A stretch of 64,000 nt of DNA from contig NC_059373.1 of NCBI RefSeq assembly GCF_019703515.2, positions 15,760,281 to 15,824,280 on the forward strand, in the 5' to 3' direction. A program made the translations under genes and the position numbers. This document shows, in pieces, positions 1 through 11,844 of this stretch (position 1 is its first letter; every line of letters starts with the position of its first letter). Origin of the DNA: Myxocyprinus asiaticus (taxonomy: Eukaryota; Chordata; Actinopteri; Cypriniformes; Catostomidae). A model generated the notes under the pieces. The model searched no databases. It saw only the letters and a program-made list of their open reading frames with translations, and was not told the DNA's origin.

Positions 1-94
1 ATGGTGGATCACCATCTGATATTAAAAACTTACATGTGAGTCTGGAATGTCCGGGTGTAAATGATCTGATCCCAGTAATTGCTGATCTGGTCCC

Positions 95-545
95 AAAAAT
101 TACTGAAATGAACGCCTTTTGCCCACTACAGGGTTGATTTCATGCAATTTGTTTGTAATGCACTGATCCTATTCTGTTTGCCATTTGTTGATGATATAAG
201 ACATTATGGTAGGTTTCAGAGTATGGAGCATTTTTTTTTTTAGATCTGTAGAAAGTGCTTCTTTAGCAGCAGAGTCTGCTTGTTCATTTCCAAGGATTTC
301 AATGGCCAGGTAACCAGCAAAAGTAAATATTAAAATTCTGTGCCTCCAGAGCTGACAGTTTGGTTAGAATCTTTACAAGGGCTGGGTGGTCATTTCTGAA
401 TGATGCAAGTGCCTGATGACATGATTTTTAATCTGTTATTATTAAGAAATTTCTCTGTTGTGTGGTCTTGATGTGATCCAGTGCTAGAATAATAGCGTTG
501 GCCTCTGCTGTAAAAATTGAGCTCTGATTGGGATCCTATATGCAT
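95..545 (-). mobile_element. LINE fragment: RNase H domain of an I-clade-like non-LTR retrotransposon
   Basis: Read on the minus strand this stretch gives a ribonuclease H domain: a TAEANAIILALDH segment (first acidic helix), ITD followed by a stop and KSC (the conserved aspartate strand), then FCWLPGH and, after a one-base frame change, EILGNEQADSAAKEAL. The order E, D, GNExAD matches the RNase H domain that I/Nimb-type LINEs carry after the reverse transcriptase. It would serve to remove RNA from the RNA-DNA hybrid during reverse transcription. At least one in-frame stop (after ITD) and one indel (after PGH) make it dead. The reverse transcriptase part was not found upstream (higher coordinates). 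Assignment to the I clade is inference from the presence of RNase H. Confidence 0.72.
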
Positions 546-1063
546 TGTAAAATCTTTAAAACAACACCCATTTTGTGTTATTCAGATTCAGGCGAATAAA
601 TATTAAATAATTTGATGATTTCTTTTTCAGCACAGAACGCCAAAAGTATGCTAAAATATTTATGTATTATTATTTAAGCAACTCAAGAGCAAGTGTACAG
701 TAATTTCCTCATTTATTTTTTGCCTGGAACGCAAGCAACATGTATAATAAATATGTACCTTTCAAGATGTTTACATACTTTAAACTCATTTTTGAAGCTA
801 CAATAATTTAATAAGTACTTCTGAATCCAGAAATTACATTGCTTCCATTGCTTTTGTTTATTAATGAAATATCTAGTTAGAATTTTGGCTTTGTACTCAC
901 AGAATGATGCAGACACATCAACGCAGAACTATAAATGCAAACCAACGTATTGGCCACTACACAGAGCCTACACCATAGGTTCGACGCAGAAGTATAAATC
1001 AGCTTTACAGTACATTAGATGAAGACTCTGGGAGGGTAGGCACCACTACACTCTGTGTTCACA

Positions 1064-1262
1064 TTTACATTTTTTACATTTATGCATTTGGCAGGTGCTT
1101 TTATCCAAAGCGACTTACAGTGCCCTGATTACAGGGACAATCCCCCTGGAGCAACCTGGAGTTAAGTGCCTTGGTGGTGGCTGTGGGGATAAAACCAACA
1201 ACCTTCCGCTTACCAGTTCAGTGCTTTAGTCCACTACACCACCACCACTCACACACACCACT
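1064..1262 (-). mobile_element. tRNA-derived SINE
   Basis: The minus strand begins with a tRNA-like head: a GTGGTGTAGTGGACTAAAGC stretch resembling a pol III A box, followed about 35 bases later by GGTTTTATCC resembling a B box. The other end carries the fish SINE/LINE tail phrase atttatgcatttggcaggtgcttttatccaaagcg, split here across the repeat. It lies between grina coding exons and the left edge, in grina intronic sequence. The head is too degenerate to be a functional tRNA. Confidence 0.6.
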
Positions 1263-1318
1263 ATTCTAGCTCATTTCTCCTGCTTTCCTAGACTCTTTCT
1301 ACTAAACAATTTTCATCA

Positions 1319-1528
<210 letters not shown>

Positions 1529-1592
1529 TTAAAATGTATAATGGACTATACAACTTCTATAGAACACTCACATGCCAAAGCATTCCTGTTAA

Positions 1593-1863
1593 AGGGATAG
1601 TTACTGCAAAAAAGAAAATTGTGTAACCGTTTACTCACCCTCATGTTGTTCCCAACCCATATGACTTTCTGTTGTCAAGTCATATGAGATAGGCAGTAAA
1701 TTATTTTCAGTCACCATTCACTTTATAATGCATCTTTTTTTCATCCAATGAAAGTGAATGGTGACTGAGACTAACATTCTGCCCAACATCTCCTTTTGTG
1801 TTCCAAAGGAAGACAGAAAGTCAAAGATTTGGAACAACATTAATTTTTGAGTGAACTACCCCT
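1593..1863. mobile_element. TTAA-flanked foldback MITE
   Basis: The element has inverted ends GGGATAGTT.CTGCAAAAAAG and the complement of ttttgagtgaactaccc, and is flanked on both sides by TTAA (1589-1592 and 1864-1867). The phrase gtttactcaccctcatgttgttc and its inverted partner near 1830 form the arms. This is the very common fish MITE type with TTAA target duplication (piggyBac- or Kolobok-type mobilisation is inferred). It lies in the grina intron between two coding exons. Confidence 0.68.
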
Positions 1864-2428
1864 TTAACAGTGACTAACATATAGAGACTGAGGCATACAG
1901 TATATTCATTCAATAATAAAACAACCACACACATAGAAAACTAAAGGAAAGGCCAGATTAAAAAGATTTCATAGGTTTGGAAAGGAGATCACATTTCATA
2001 TCCACTACACCAACAGTAGCAGCATTACCTCCTAATTATAGGGACTAGGAAAGACATCCTTATAGTTACAGCAGGGACTGGGGATGAGGTAAGAAGGAAC
2101 AAATCATATATTTTCAGCACTTTACTGATCTTGTGTTCAGAAGAGTATTTTATTTTACCTTGCGTAACCATCTGAGCACTGACTAAACACACTTATTGAC
2201 CCTCAGGAGGCCTACAGTAAGCAGGGACACCACTCTTTGCTCTTTAGAGGGTAACAGTAAGTCTTATCAGTCATTAGAAATCAAACCTTAACCTGTGTAC
2301 AAATTTTAAAGAATTTCTGTAGAAAATGTTTGTGGAAATAGAGCACAACAATGACCGCCCACTTTTTCAGTGGCTTTGGTTCCAGAAGTATTTTTCCCAT
2401 TCATTTTCTTTATATAGTGAAATAATTT

Positions 2429-2475
<47 letters not shown>

Positions 2476-2477
2476 TA

Positions 2478-2550
<73 letters not shown>
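2429..2550. repeat. (TA)n microsatellite, about 120 bp
   Basis: Almost pure alternating TA with a few interruptions (aca, gta, atg). It lies in the grina intron. Reading frames through it on either strand (YIYIYI) are artefacts. Confidence 0.97.
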
Positions 2551-2552
<2 letters not shown>

Positions 2553-2770
2553 CTAAGCCATGAATAAAACTAGACAGCCCTAAAATAAATGCAAACATTA
2601 CAAACTTTGATTTGAAGCAAAAAAGTGTTTGTAAATCAGTCAAAAGGACAAAGGTGGATATTGAATTAAAAACAAAGGGACATTATAAATCTATTTGTAG
2701 TGATGGATTATAAGTATAAAAACAATATATTTTATGCTTATGGCAAAATATTCAGATATGTGCAAATATT

Positions 2771-3110
2771 ATAGGGTTAGTTTACCTAAAAATGAAAATT
2801 CTCTCATTATTTACTCACCATCATGATATCCCAGGTGTGTATGACTTTCTTTCTTCTGCTGAACACATTTGAAGAAAATTAGAAAAATATCTTAAATCAA
2901 TAGGTCCTTAAAATGCAAGTGAATGGAGATTTAACTTTTGAAGCTCCAAAAATCACAGACAGTCAGCATAAACTTCAGCGATACGACTCCAGCAGTTAAA
3001 TTAATGTCTTTTAAAGCAATGTAATCGCTTTTGGTGTGAAAAAATAACAATATGTGTAAATAAAGTGATTTCAGAGTGTACAGAGCCGTAATAGAGTGAC
3101 TCTTTTATGT
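2771..3110. mobile_element. Truncated foldback MITE, same broad type as at 60701-61369
   Basis: The stretch begins gggttagtttacctaaaaatgaaaattctctcat and continues with the same order of phrases as the left arm of the element at 60701: tactcaccatcatg, gtgtgtatgactttctttcttctgc, aatgcaagtgaatgg, gaagctccaaaaatcaca, gactccag. The right arm was not found before the grina exon, so this looks like half of the element. Confidence 0.5.
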
Positions 3111-3424
3111 TATTCGCAGTGCTTCATGGGAGTGGGCGGTCACTACTGAGCTCTTTTGGCATGACTTCCAGTTTCCACTGTAACTTCTCTGACTAGTGAT
3201 TCTCTCTTCAGAATTCAAGGGTTGTGTAGTTCCCCACCAAAAAACATGATTTAAAAAAAAATTAAAAAGTTAAAAATCACACCAAATTGTGGCTTCTCTT
3301 TAAACTTGATTTCTCAATGGAAAAAATGAATGGGATTTTTACTTCCATTACCCGACTCTTGTGCTCTACTCTCAGGAACACAAGAACCACTAATATCATC
3401 TCACAATGTTTTTAATGTACTTAC

Positions 3425-3792
3425 CATTAGGTTCTACACCAAAGCCAGGTTGGATGGGCCCCTGCTGGTAGGGGCCCTGGGGGTGTGGCCCCCGAGGGTA
3501 TGGCCCCTGTGGGTATAGCATTTCTAGGTATGGCATCTGTGGGTACGGTCCAGGGCCGAACTCTGGTGCAGCAGGTTGGCCATAACCAGGCTGACCATAT
3601 CCATGACCGTAGGGGTCTGGCTCTGTGTATGGAGGTGCCCCTGGGCCCTGGGTGTAGTTAGGAGGGGACATCCCAAACTCATCAGTTTTGGGTGGTCCAT
3701 AGACGCTGTTGTGAAGTGGGTTGTTCTCCCCCATCGTAGGGTAGACAGGCTTGTCCTGGGACATGTCTCCTTTCCTCAATGGAATCCTGATA
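3425..3792 (-). CDS. grina: grina first coding exon (Pro/Tyr/Gly-rich N-terminus)
   Basis: GRINA (TMBIM3, lifeguard-1) is a multi-pass BI-1-family protein of Golgi/ER membranes linked to calcium homeostasis and protection from apoptosis. This exon starts after a ttctgtcag acceptor at 3793, holds 28 nt of 5'UTR, and starts at the ATG at 3764 giving MSQDKPVYPTMGEN. An in-frame ATG at 3779 (MRKGD) is possible, but the start MSQDK resembles MSHEK of human GRINA. It encodes 113 residues rich in Pro, Tyr and Gly with YPQGPYPRG-type repeats, typical of the cytosolic N-terminal tail. The donor at 3424 is gtaagtac and the phase (1) fits the next exon. Because the acceptor lies in 5'UTR, a non-coding first exon must exist further right. 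Confidence 0.88.
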
Positions 3793-4670
3793 CTGACAGA
3801 AAAATAGAAAGTTTAGAATGTACATAAAGATTATAAAAAGGCCTAAGATGTACAGTGAATACTGTATGTTCAGCCATGATGGGAAATAAATAACTAAAAG
3901 TTGTGATGCTAATTTAACTGCATTTTTCAGTAGCGACAGTAGCTCAGCTGTGATAAACAATTTTTACCAATAAGTAATGGTGTAGCAAGATAAACAACCG
4001 CTAGACGGCATCACATTATCACGCATCCCTGACTAAAGTGCTGAATACAAATTGATTTTTAAATGCAGTCTTTTGCGATTTTGTAATCGTGCAAGACCAT
4101 ATCGGGATTTCATTCGAGCAGTCTTAATAGCTACCATACCGATGTCTCAGAGGTCAAAATATGCAGGTTTCAAAGTGTTTTGGATGGTTTTCCCCTCATG
4201 ATGCACAGTAAGTCAAAGTGATTTTCAAAGCAAGTCAGTCCACTCGATGGCCATCTTTGGAAATCTCTCAGGCTGGCTAGGCAGATATTGTCTATCAGTA
4301 CAATACTGCGGGCAGGCCAGCCTCCACTTGGAAAAACATGGTCAAGCTAGCCCCCACGCTGTTTTGTGGTACGTGTATACACTATGCATTACGGTAAGAG
4401 CGTGTAAGAACTGATTTAAAAATAAAAGCGACCTTCCGGCGAACATAATTTCACATTCAGTCTGTCAATAATGAATGAATGAAAAAATAATGAAATGAAT
4501 AAAAATACATAAATAACTAAAACAACCTGAATAAATATAAAAAGATATATTTTAATAATAATAATAAAAATAACCCCTGAAAACTTAATAAATTAATAAT
4601 AAAGAGTACATTTCCAAAGACCATCTGACTTTTAAGCACCAAAATGACAGACTGTCATTGAGAAACTCCC

Positions 4671-5010
4671 TGTTTCCAAAGAACAATTTCATGTCAGAAT
4701 GATAGTACACCACCTCAGAGTGTCACTCACACAATGTCAGGGCAATCTGATATTGAATTGCAAAATAAAAGCCCTCTAAAATGTCATATACATGCTGTGT
4801 TTTCTATAAATTCAGATAGATGTTTAAAGGAAACTCCTTGTTTCCAAAGAACAGTTTCACTTCAGAATGATAGTACACCACCTCAGAGTTCCACTCACAC
4901 AATGTCAGGGCGGTCTGATGCTGAATTTCAAAATTAAAGCCCTCTAAAATGTCATATATAAGATGTATTCCGTCTACATTTAGATAGATATTTAAAGTAA
5001 ATTATTTCCT
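4671..5010 (+). repeat. Tandem duplication, period about 168 bp
   Basis: Two successive copies start tgtttccaaagaac at 4671 and 4839. They share gaatgatagtacaccacctcagag, cactcacacaatgtcagggc, ttcaaaattaaagccctctaaaatgtcata-type sequence and a tttaga/tagata end. The copies differ by scattered substitutions. I do not recognise the unit. No protein function is claimed for the reading frame through it. Confidence 0.75.
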
Positions 5011-5034
5011 TATAATTTTCAGTACATAAATGCA

Positions 5035-5460
5035 GTCCACCACACAGTATTTCTGGTGGATCCTGCAAAAGGTTCCACAGAGGAAGCTGATTCCAACCTT
5101 GCAGCAAAAAGATTCAGGTATTTATTCATTTAATCAATCAGTATTATATCCTTTAAAACTATGGCTATTTGGTGTACCACGTGTGCAGTTGCGCAGCCTC
5201 CCAATTAGGAGGGCCCCACCTATGTCCATTTTACCACATGAATGTGCTGGAGTTTTTCATGGTGCTTCTAGTGCTAGTGCAATTATTAAGCCATATGTGG
5301 CATCAGGCTGGGATCCATTTGGTGGTGCTAGGGACCATTCCACCAGGGGCTTGTCATCTTCCAAGGGCCTCCAGAGAGGGTTGTCAGTGGAGGATATATG
5401 CACAGCAGCATCTTGGTCTTGCTCATTCTCATTCGTCTACTTTTATCTGTGAGATGCTTC
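5035..5460 (+). pseudogene. DIRS-like tyrosine recombinase, C-terminal fragment
   Basis: The frame of 5030-5452 reads ..CAGVFHGASSASAI.., then RDHSTRGLSSSKGLQRG and LSVEDICTAASWSCSFSFVYFYL. HSTRG is the H-x-x-R active-site block of tyrosine recombinases as it appears in DIRS/Ngaro retrotransposons, and the ..DICTAASWS..F.. segment is the usual end, just before the missing nucleophile Tyr region. The enzyme would insert a circular cDNA copy. Only the last part of the domain is left; no reverse transcriptase was found nearby. A second fragment of the same family lies at 43560-43880. Confidence 0.62.
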
Positions 5461-6990
5461 TCAGCCCAAAATGACCCATTCGCTCTTGGCTGCGCTTGGA
5501 GAAGACTAGAGAGGGCCAGCTGCTATTACATTGGCCCCTCCATTACTGTGTAGTGGTGTACACTTTCTGTGAATAGTTGCCATTTTTCATGTGTTGTTTG
5601 GTTCTGTTCTGTTGTTGTGGCACATATTAACACCCACACTGTTCTAGTGACAGTTACAGTTTGTAACCTTTTAAAAATATATGGTGCTGTAAGAGTTTAT
5701 AAGTGATGGCTGTTGCCCATTGTGTTGTAAGTTAACACTCCTAATGGAGCCACTGAGCCAGTGGGACATTTGCCTACATCCAGCTTCAGCCTTTATCCCA
5801 GTAGCGACAGCCGTAAATGTTGGAGCCCAACATGAAATATAACATGACATACAATTTGTGTCTCCTGATTCAATGAGTGTAGGCAGAGCCTGTTAGGGTG
5901 GGGGCCCCACCTGCTTTTGGAGGGCGCTGAATTTAAAGCTTTGCTTCGGGGAGCAGAACTTTCTCGGCACAGCGCTTATGTTCAAGTTGTGGACGTAGGT
6001 GGGGCCCTCCTCAGGAGGGTGGTAAACAAAAGTTTTCAGTGATGAGCATGCAAATGTGGGTTACACCCAATATCAACCCAATAGCTACACCTGTACTCAA
6101 GGAATTTAGAGATATAGTTGGTATCTCATGTCCAAAAAAATCTCGTAGCGAAATACTGCATTTGTTTACATTAAGGGTTATTCAATAGGTGATTCTTTGT
6201 GATTGTAGGGTAGGGAAAGAGAAGGAAAACAACTTTCTTTGGCAAGGATTCATGAACGAAATTAAGAGTTTGAGAATATTATTTGGGTGTATTTAATTTA
6301 TCAAACATAATGTAATATTACTCTGTCTGCGTTGGGGGGTGTCTGGTAAATTTAATTCACATGTAAGTTAAAGACAGCTTCTCACTATCTTCCTGGATGA
6401 GTAGCTCAAAGAGTTTACACACAGGGATCTGTTAATCAATGTAAAGTAGTGTGTCTCAGCACAGAGTGTAATGTCTTACAGAAATTCAGGAAATTAATCA
6501 GGAAACAGAAAAGACAATGTTAGGATAAACAAATAATTAAAACTATTAGGTAATACAGTTTTTCTACACAGTCTTTACTAAGCTAAAAATCCAAAAGCCA
6601 GTACACAATCTAGGTGACAGCCAGAGAAAACAAACAATACATGCAAATGCATGAAAAACAGGAGCCAAAAATAAAATAAAAAAATACACAGAGCAGGCAA
6701 GGATCACAAATCATTGGTAATACATGTCCAAAAAGGCTGAAATTACACCCAGGTAAACAACTCTGGGAAATTCTAACAACAGACAGTTATATATATTCTA
6801 AGTGATCTATAAGGTAAGTGTGGCAGGTGAGCAGGTGATTGGGGAAGGCTGATGGATGATTAGCTGGGGAGCGGTGAAGAGAGGCAGAGGTGAGGCAGAG
6901 CAGGACAGCAGAGCAGGAATTGATAAACCAGACGATTGTGCTGAGGCTTGAAGGGTTGGAGGTATGAGATCTGCAACAAGATACAAAGAG
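5461..6990. other. Unassigned non-coding stretch
   Basis: No convincing exon, RNA gene or known element was recognised. The part at 5880-6020 is richer in GC with ggtgggggccccacctgc and a partly inverted echo, ggtggggccctcc, near 5998; this may be the terminal region of the DIRS-like relic to its left. The rest is AT-rich. Confidence 0.3.
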
Positions 6991-7011
6991 CAACCACACA
7001 GAAATAGAGAC

Positions 7012-7080
<69 letters not shown>
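7012..7080. repeat. (GA)n microsatellite
   Basis: About 70 bp of GAGA with a purine-only plus strand. The SLSLSL frames read on the minus strand through this repeat are not genes. Confidence 0.97.
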
Positions 7081-7083
<3 letters not shown>

Positions 7084-7744
7084 AGGGGATGTTAACAGAC
7101 TCTGTTTGAAATCTTGGCACAGCTTACCCACACTTTTATTGTAACAGCATGTAATGCACTGTTTTAAGGGCAGATTTAAATGTTTACCACAACAGTTTGA
7201 AATGTTGCATTTAGTAATTATCTGAAAATATAGATATTTGTTGTTCGATAAGAATTAACAGAAATTAATGCAGTCTTTGCAGTACCTACTGAAAATATTG
7301 GAAGCTAGTCGATCAGTTAATGCAGGACATGTGCTGAAGGTGTTAGTTTGCTCACCACTGTATTTAACAATAAACAGCTGATGTTGGTGTTACCAATTAA
7401 TTGAGAATAGGACTCAAGATGGCGCCGAGTATGGCTGCTGCGTTGCGAGCACCGACACAACACTGCAGTTTTTTGTTTGTTTTGTTTACAGTTCTTATGT
7501 TTTTTGTCTTGGATGTTGTTTGCCTTATTGTATACGACAGACAAACACTTTTGGACATTGGTTCTGCAATTGCACACTGAAAACCAGACTTCCAATTCCT
7601 CAATACCGACCCGCTGTTTACAAACACGCCAGCAGAGCCCTTTGTCTGGGCTGCCCGGCCGGGGAAACGCAGAAGGAAAAGGGGAAATAGAGCCAGCGTT
7701 CTCATCAGAGAAAGACGTTGTGCAAATCGACCCCCGCTACCCAG

Positions 7745-9421
7745 TATTCTATTGGCAAATGTTCAGTCTCTGGACAACAAGCTCTGTGAGCTGAGAACGT
7801 AGATCTCTTTCCAATGAGAGACGAGGGACTGCTGCATTATCTGCCTTACAGAAACTTGGATGTCTGCAGAGATTCCTGATTTGGCCATCAAACCCGCTGG
7901 GTTCTCGTGCACCGAGCGGACAAAGCGAAAGACCTCTCAGGTAAAAGCAGAGGTGGTGGTGTATGCTTTATGATAAACAAATCATAGTGTGATCAGATGA
8001 ACGTACATTCTATCAAGTCTTTCTGCTCTCCTGATCTGAAATTTCTCATGCTTCTGTGTCGACCATTCTGGCTACTGAGGGAATTCACAGTGGTCATTAT
8101 CACTGCTGTGTACATCCCACCACAAGCCGACACAGACCGGGCACTCAAGGAAATGTATAGGAGTATAAGTGAGCAGGAAACCGTGCACCCTGAGGCCGCG
8201 TTCATTGTGACCGGGGACTTTAACAAAGCCAGTTTCAAATCAATCGCACCGAAATACCACCAACATATCAGTTTCAACACACAAGGGCACTGGGTTTTGG
8301 ACCATTGCTACTCTCCCTTCCGGGATGGCTACAAATCCCTCCCCCGCCCACCATTTGGAAAATCAGACCTCTCTTCTATTCTCCTTCTGCCCGCTTACAG
8401 GCAGAAACTGAAACAGGAAGCACCCACCCTCACAATGATCCAGTGCTGGTCAGACAAATCAGATTCTACGCTACAAGACTGTTTTGATCACGAGGACTGG
8501 GAGATGTTCTGGTCCACCTCTGATGACGACATCGAGGTTTACGCTGATAGCTTAATGTGTTTCATCAGAATGTGCGTAGAGGACGTTGTTCCGACCAAAA
8601 CAATACGGATCTACCCTAACCAGAAACCATGGGTTAATAGCAATGTTCGCGCGGCACTTAATGTGCGAACCTCCACTTTTAAATCTGGGAATGTGGAGGA
8701 GCATAAAAAAGCCAGTTATGCCCTCCGCAAAACTATCAGAGCAGCAAAACACCAGTACAGGGACAAGATTGAAGGACAGTTCAACACCACCGAATCTAGA
8801 AGCATGTGGCAGGGAATTAATATCATCACGGACTACAAAAGGAATAAAAACTCCGCCGTGAACACCGATGCCTCTCTCCTGGATGAGCTAAATACTTTTT
8901 ATGCTTGTTTCGAGGGAAATAACATCGCCCTCGTGGAGAGAGCTCTCGTGGCCGAAGCTACAGAGGTTAGTTTGCTCTCTGTCTCTGTAGCGGATGTAAC
9001 CCGATCCTTCCAACGGGTGAATATCCGTAAAGCCGCGGGTCCAGACGGCATTCCAGGCCACATCATCAGAGCGTGCGCGAACCAACTGGCTGGTGTTTTT
9101 TCGGACATTTTCAACCTTTCCATCTCCTTGTCTGTAGTCCCCACTTCCTTTAAAACGTCCACCATTGTGCCTGTACCAAAGCAATCCAAAATAACTTGCT
9201 TAAATGACTGGCATCCTGTTACTCTGACCCCCATCATCAGCAAATGCTTTGAGAGGCTAATCAGAGGTTACATCTGCTCTGTGCTGCCTGCCTCACTGGA
9301 CCCATTGCAGTTTGCATACCGCAACTACCGCTCCACTGATGATGCCATTGCATCTACACTACACACTGCTCTCTCCCACCTGGAAAAAAGGAACACTTAT
9401 GTGAGAATGTTGTTTGTATAA
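7745..9421 (+). pseudogene. LINE ORF2 5' part: endonuclease and start of reverse transcriptase (broken)
   Basis: The long open stretch 7997-9421 encodes the rest of an APE-like endonuclease followed by the fingers of a reverse transcriptase; the earliest endonuclease block lies upstream in another frame (7745-7980). Two losses look decisive. The final endonuclease block, normally S-D-H, reads FGKSDLSS, so the catalytic histidine is replaced by leucine. The frame stops at 9419-9421, MLFV-stop-YSSAFNT, exactly where the first catalytic aspartate of reverse transcriptase motif A should be. This copy therefore cannot make an active enzyme, even without the later frameshifts. Confidence 0.82.
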
Positions 9422-10139
9422 TACAGCTCAGCATTCAACACCATAGTGCCCTCCAAGCTTGATGAGAAACTCCGGGCTCTGGGCTTAAACAGCTCGCTGT
9501 GCAGCTGGATCCTGGACTTCCTGTCAAGCAGACGCCAGGTGGTTAGAATGGGCAGCAACATCTCCTCATCACTGACCCTCAACACTGGAGCCCCGCAGGG
9601 CTGTGTTCTCAGCCCACTCCTGTATTCCCTGTACACACATGACTGTGTGGCAACACACAGCTCCAATGCCATCATTAAGTTTGTTGATGATACGACAGTG
9701 GTAGGTCTTATCACTGACAATGATGAAAGAGAGAGATGACAGAGAGGAGGTGCACACTCTGACATGCTGGTGTCAGGAGCACAACCTCTCCCTCAACGTC
9801 AGCAAGACCAAGGAGCTTGTGGTGGACTTCAGGAGAAAAGACAGAAAGGACAGCCCCATCACCATAAATGGAGCACCGGTGGAGAGAGCCAGCAGCTTCA
9901 AGTTCCTCGGTGTCCACATCACAGAGGAACTCACATGGTCCGTTCACACTGAGGCCGTTGTGAAGAAGGCTCATCAGCGCCTCTTCTTCCTGAGACGGCT
10001 GAGGAAGTTTGGAATGAACCACCACATCCTCACACGGTTCTACACCAGCAATGTAGAGAGCATCCTGACTGGCTGCATCACTGCCTGGTACGGCAATAGC
10101 ACCGCCCACAACCGCAAAGCCCTGCAAAGCACCAGCTGA
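9422..10139 (+). pseudogene. LINE ORF2 3' part: reverse transcriptase palm and thumb (broken)
   Basis: This continues motif A ([17 protein letters not shown]), motif B ([16 protein letters not shown]) and motif C (FVDDTT, the aspartate pair) to about 9720, then shifts frame near 9725 and continues as DREEVHTLTCWCQEHNLSLN, VERASSFKFLGVHI, KAHQRLFFLRRLRKFGMN and LTGCITAWYGN to a stop at 10137. Sequence for the final C-terminal region is partly deleted. Confidence 0.82.
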
Positions 10140-10659
10140 CTTCATGACAGCTTCTTCCCCCAAGCAATCAGACTTTTGAACTCTTGATCTCTCACGATCA
10201 ACATACATTAGCACTGCACATTATTAATCTTATTATCTCACACCGGACTCTCATAAATTATATTCTGTCTTAACAACACTCTAGCAACTGTCTATCAACC
10301 GACAGCCTGAATGTCAATACAGTACAATACAACCTACTGTATATTTTATATATACTTTACTATTTTTATGGTATGTGTATTCTATATTATGTGTATGAGT
10401 GTTCTATATTGTGTGTATTGTATACTGTACATTGTATATTATTATTGTGTTGTGTAATTATGTGTATATTAGATATGTAAATTGTGTTGTTTAAATCTGA
10501 TGTTTATTGTAAATTGGTATATGTCTTATCACTGTCATGACTGCTATGTTGCTCGGAACTGCACCCAAGACTTTCACCCACTGTTGCACTTGTGCATATG
10601 GTTGTGTGACAATAAAAGTGATTTGATTTTTGATTTTTAATTGTTATTTGTACTTATAT

Positions 10660-11075
10660 TTTAGTGTTCGATGTGGCCAATAACTGTGCCATGTGTTCCA
10701 TGGCAAAGCCTCCTGGATCTAGGCCTCCGATGACTAATTGAGTGAGTAGGGGAGTAGGGGGTGCACACTGTCACAAGACAAGCTGCTTTGAGGTGTTTAG
10801 AGGTGGACCAACAGGCTTGGAAAAAACTGGGATAAAGGCTGCATATCATATTAGTTCTATTGAATTTGAACTCTGAGAAAGAAGCATTTGACAGGTATAA
10901 ATTTGTGAGTGTACCCTGATATTTCCACCTTGTCATTTTATAGATCCAGTGTGACACGTGAGAGGTGGTTCCATGAACAGTGCCTGGACATGGACGCCGA
11001 GGACCTGGAACAGGCCAGGGCAGACAGCTGGAATTGCAGCTTGCAGCTTGTGCCCTTAAATCCCTCTGTGTTGAA
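10660..11075. other. Unassigned spacer between LINE and microsatellite
   Basis: About 400 bp without a recognisable element. Open frames are short and lack known motifs. Confidence 0.3.
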
Positions 11076-11079
11076 GCAT

Positions 11080-11082
<3 letters not shown>

Positions 11083-11169
<87 letters not shown>
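11083..11169. repeat. Compound (TA)n(TG)n microsatellite
   Basis: A run of about 50 bp of TA is followed by about 36 bp of TG. Translations through it (YIYIYI, CVCVCV) are artefacts. Confidence 0.97.
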
Positions 11170-11174
<5 letters not shown>

Positions 11175-11844
11175 TGTGTGCGCGCCTTTATGTATATACA
11201 TATATATTTGTTTTATCACCTACTTTTATTTTCATTTTTTACTATTTGCATACCATATTGTCATTGGCATTTTTTGAGATGCTCAGTTTTAAAAGTTATT
11301 TTATATTTGTTATTTTATTTCTCATTTTTATTGTGTTGTGAAACTATTTGTAACATCTCTTTTGACAAGTGCTATGTAAATAGATATTGGTTATTTATTA
11401 TAAATATAACCTCATAAAAATGCACTCAGCACCTAGTTCAATGTGATTCAGTAGTGTCTGCTGAAAACTCTTCAAAATGTCAAGAGTGCAAGATAGCAGT
11501 ACAAAATAATCACTCAGATGTTGCAGGTTTCCTCACTGTTCCTTTTGGGCAAACAGTTAGCAATACAGTTAAATCTATAGTGATTTCTATCATTCTCTGA
11601 CATGTGACACATGTAACACATACTACTGACATACTCCAACGCACCAGGTTCCTTAAATGTATAAATGCTCCAAAAGAGCCAGTTGTGAAAACACCCTCAG
11701 GAAGTGATTCATGGAGTAACTTTACCTTGTGAAAGTGTGTGATTGTGTATTTATCCCCTCGACGCTTGCTGTAGAATGCATATGTCCATATGCAGCTTTC
11801 AGTGAGTAAAGAAATTATGTTCCATTAAAACAGTCTGTTGTGTA

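Larger units (their letters stand above)
7405..10642 (+). mobile_element. L2-like LINE retrotransposon, nearly full length but inactive
   Basis: The element opens with gactcaagatggcgccgag and ends with acaataaaagtgatttgattt and a short T/A tail, the usual 3' end of fish L2-type LINEs. Inside are an APE-type endonuclease, a reverse transcriptase and a C-terminal tail, in several frames. Endonuclease: ANVQSLDNKLCELR near 7755, CLTETWM near 7845, then IVTGDFN and LDHCYS. Reverse transcriptase: [44 protein letters not shown] and FVDDTTVV. After a frame change near 9725: NLSLNVSKTKELVVDFR and FKFLGVHITEELTW. The C-terminus near 10139 has an internal deletion and resumes as FFPQAIRLLNS. Clade assignment rests on these motifs and the 3' end. 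Confidence 0.88.

Noticed and set aside
2326..2643. Open frames on both strands rich in Tyr-Ile
   Set aside because: They are translations of the (TA)n microsatellite and have no other content.
7477..7794. 105-codon plus ORF as LINE ORF1
   Set aside because: The frame does not correspond to a known ORF1; a neighbouring frame gives the endonuclease start ANVQSLDNK near 7755.
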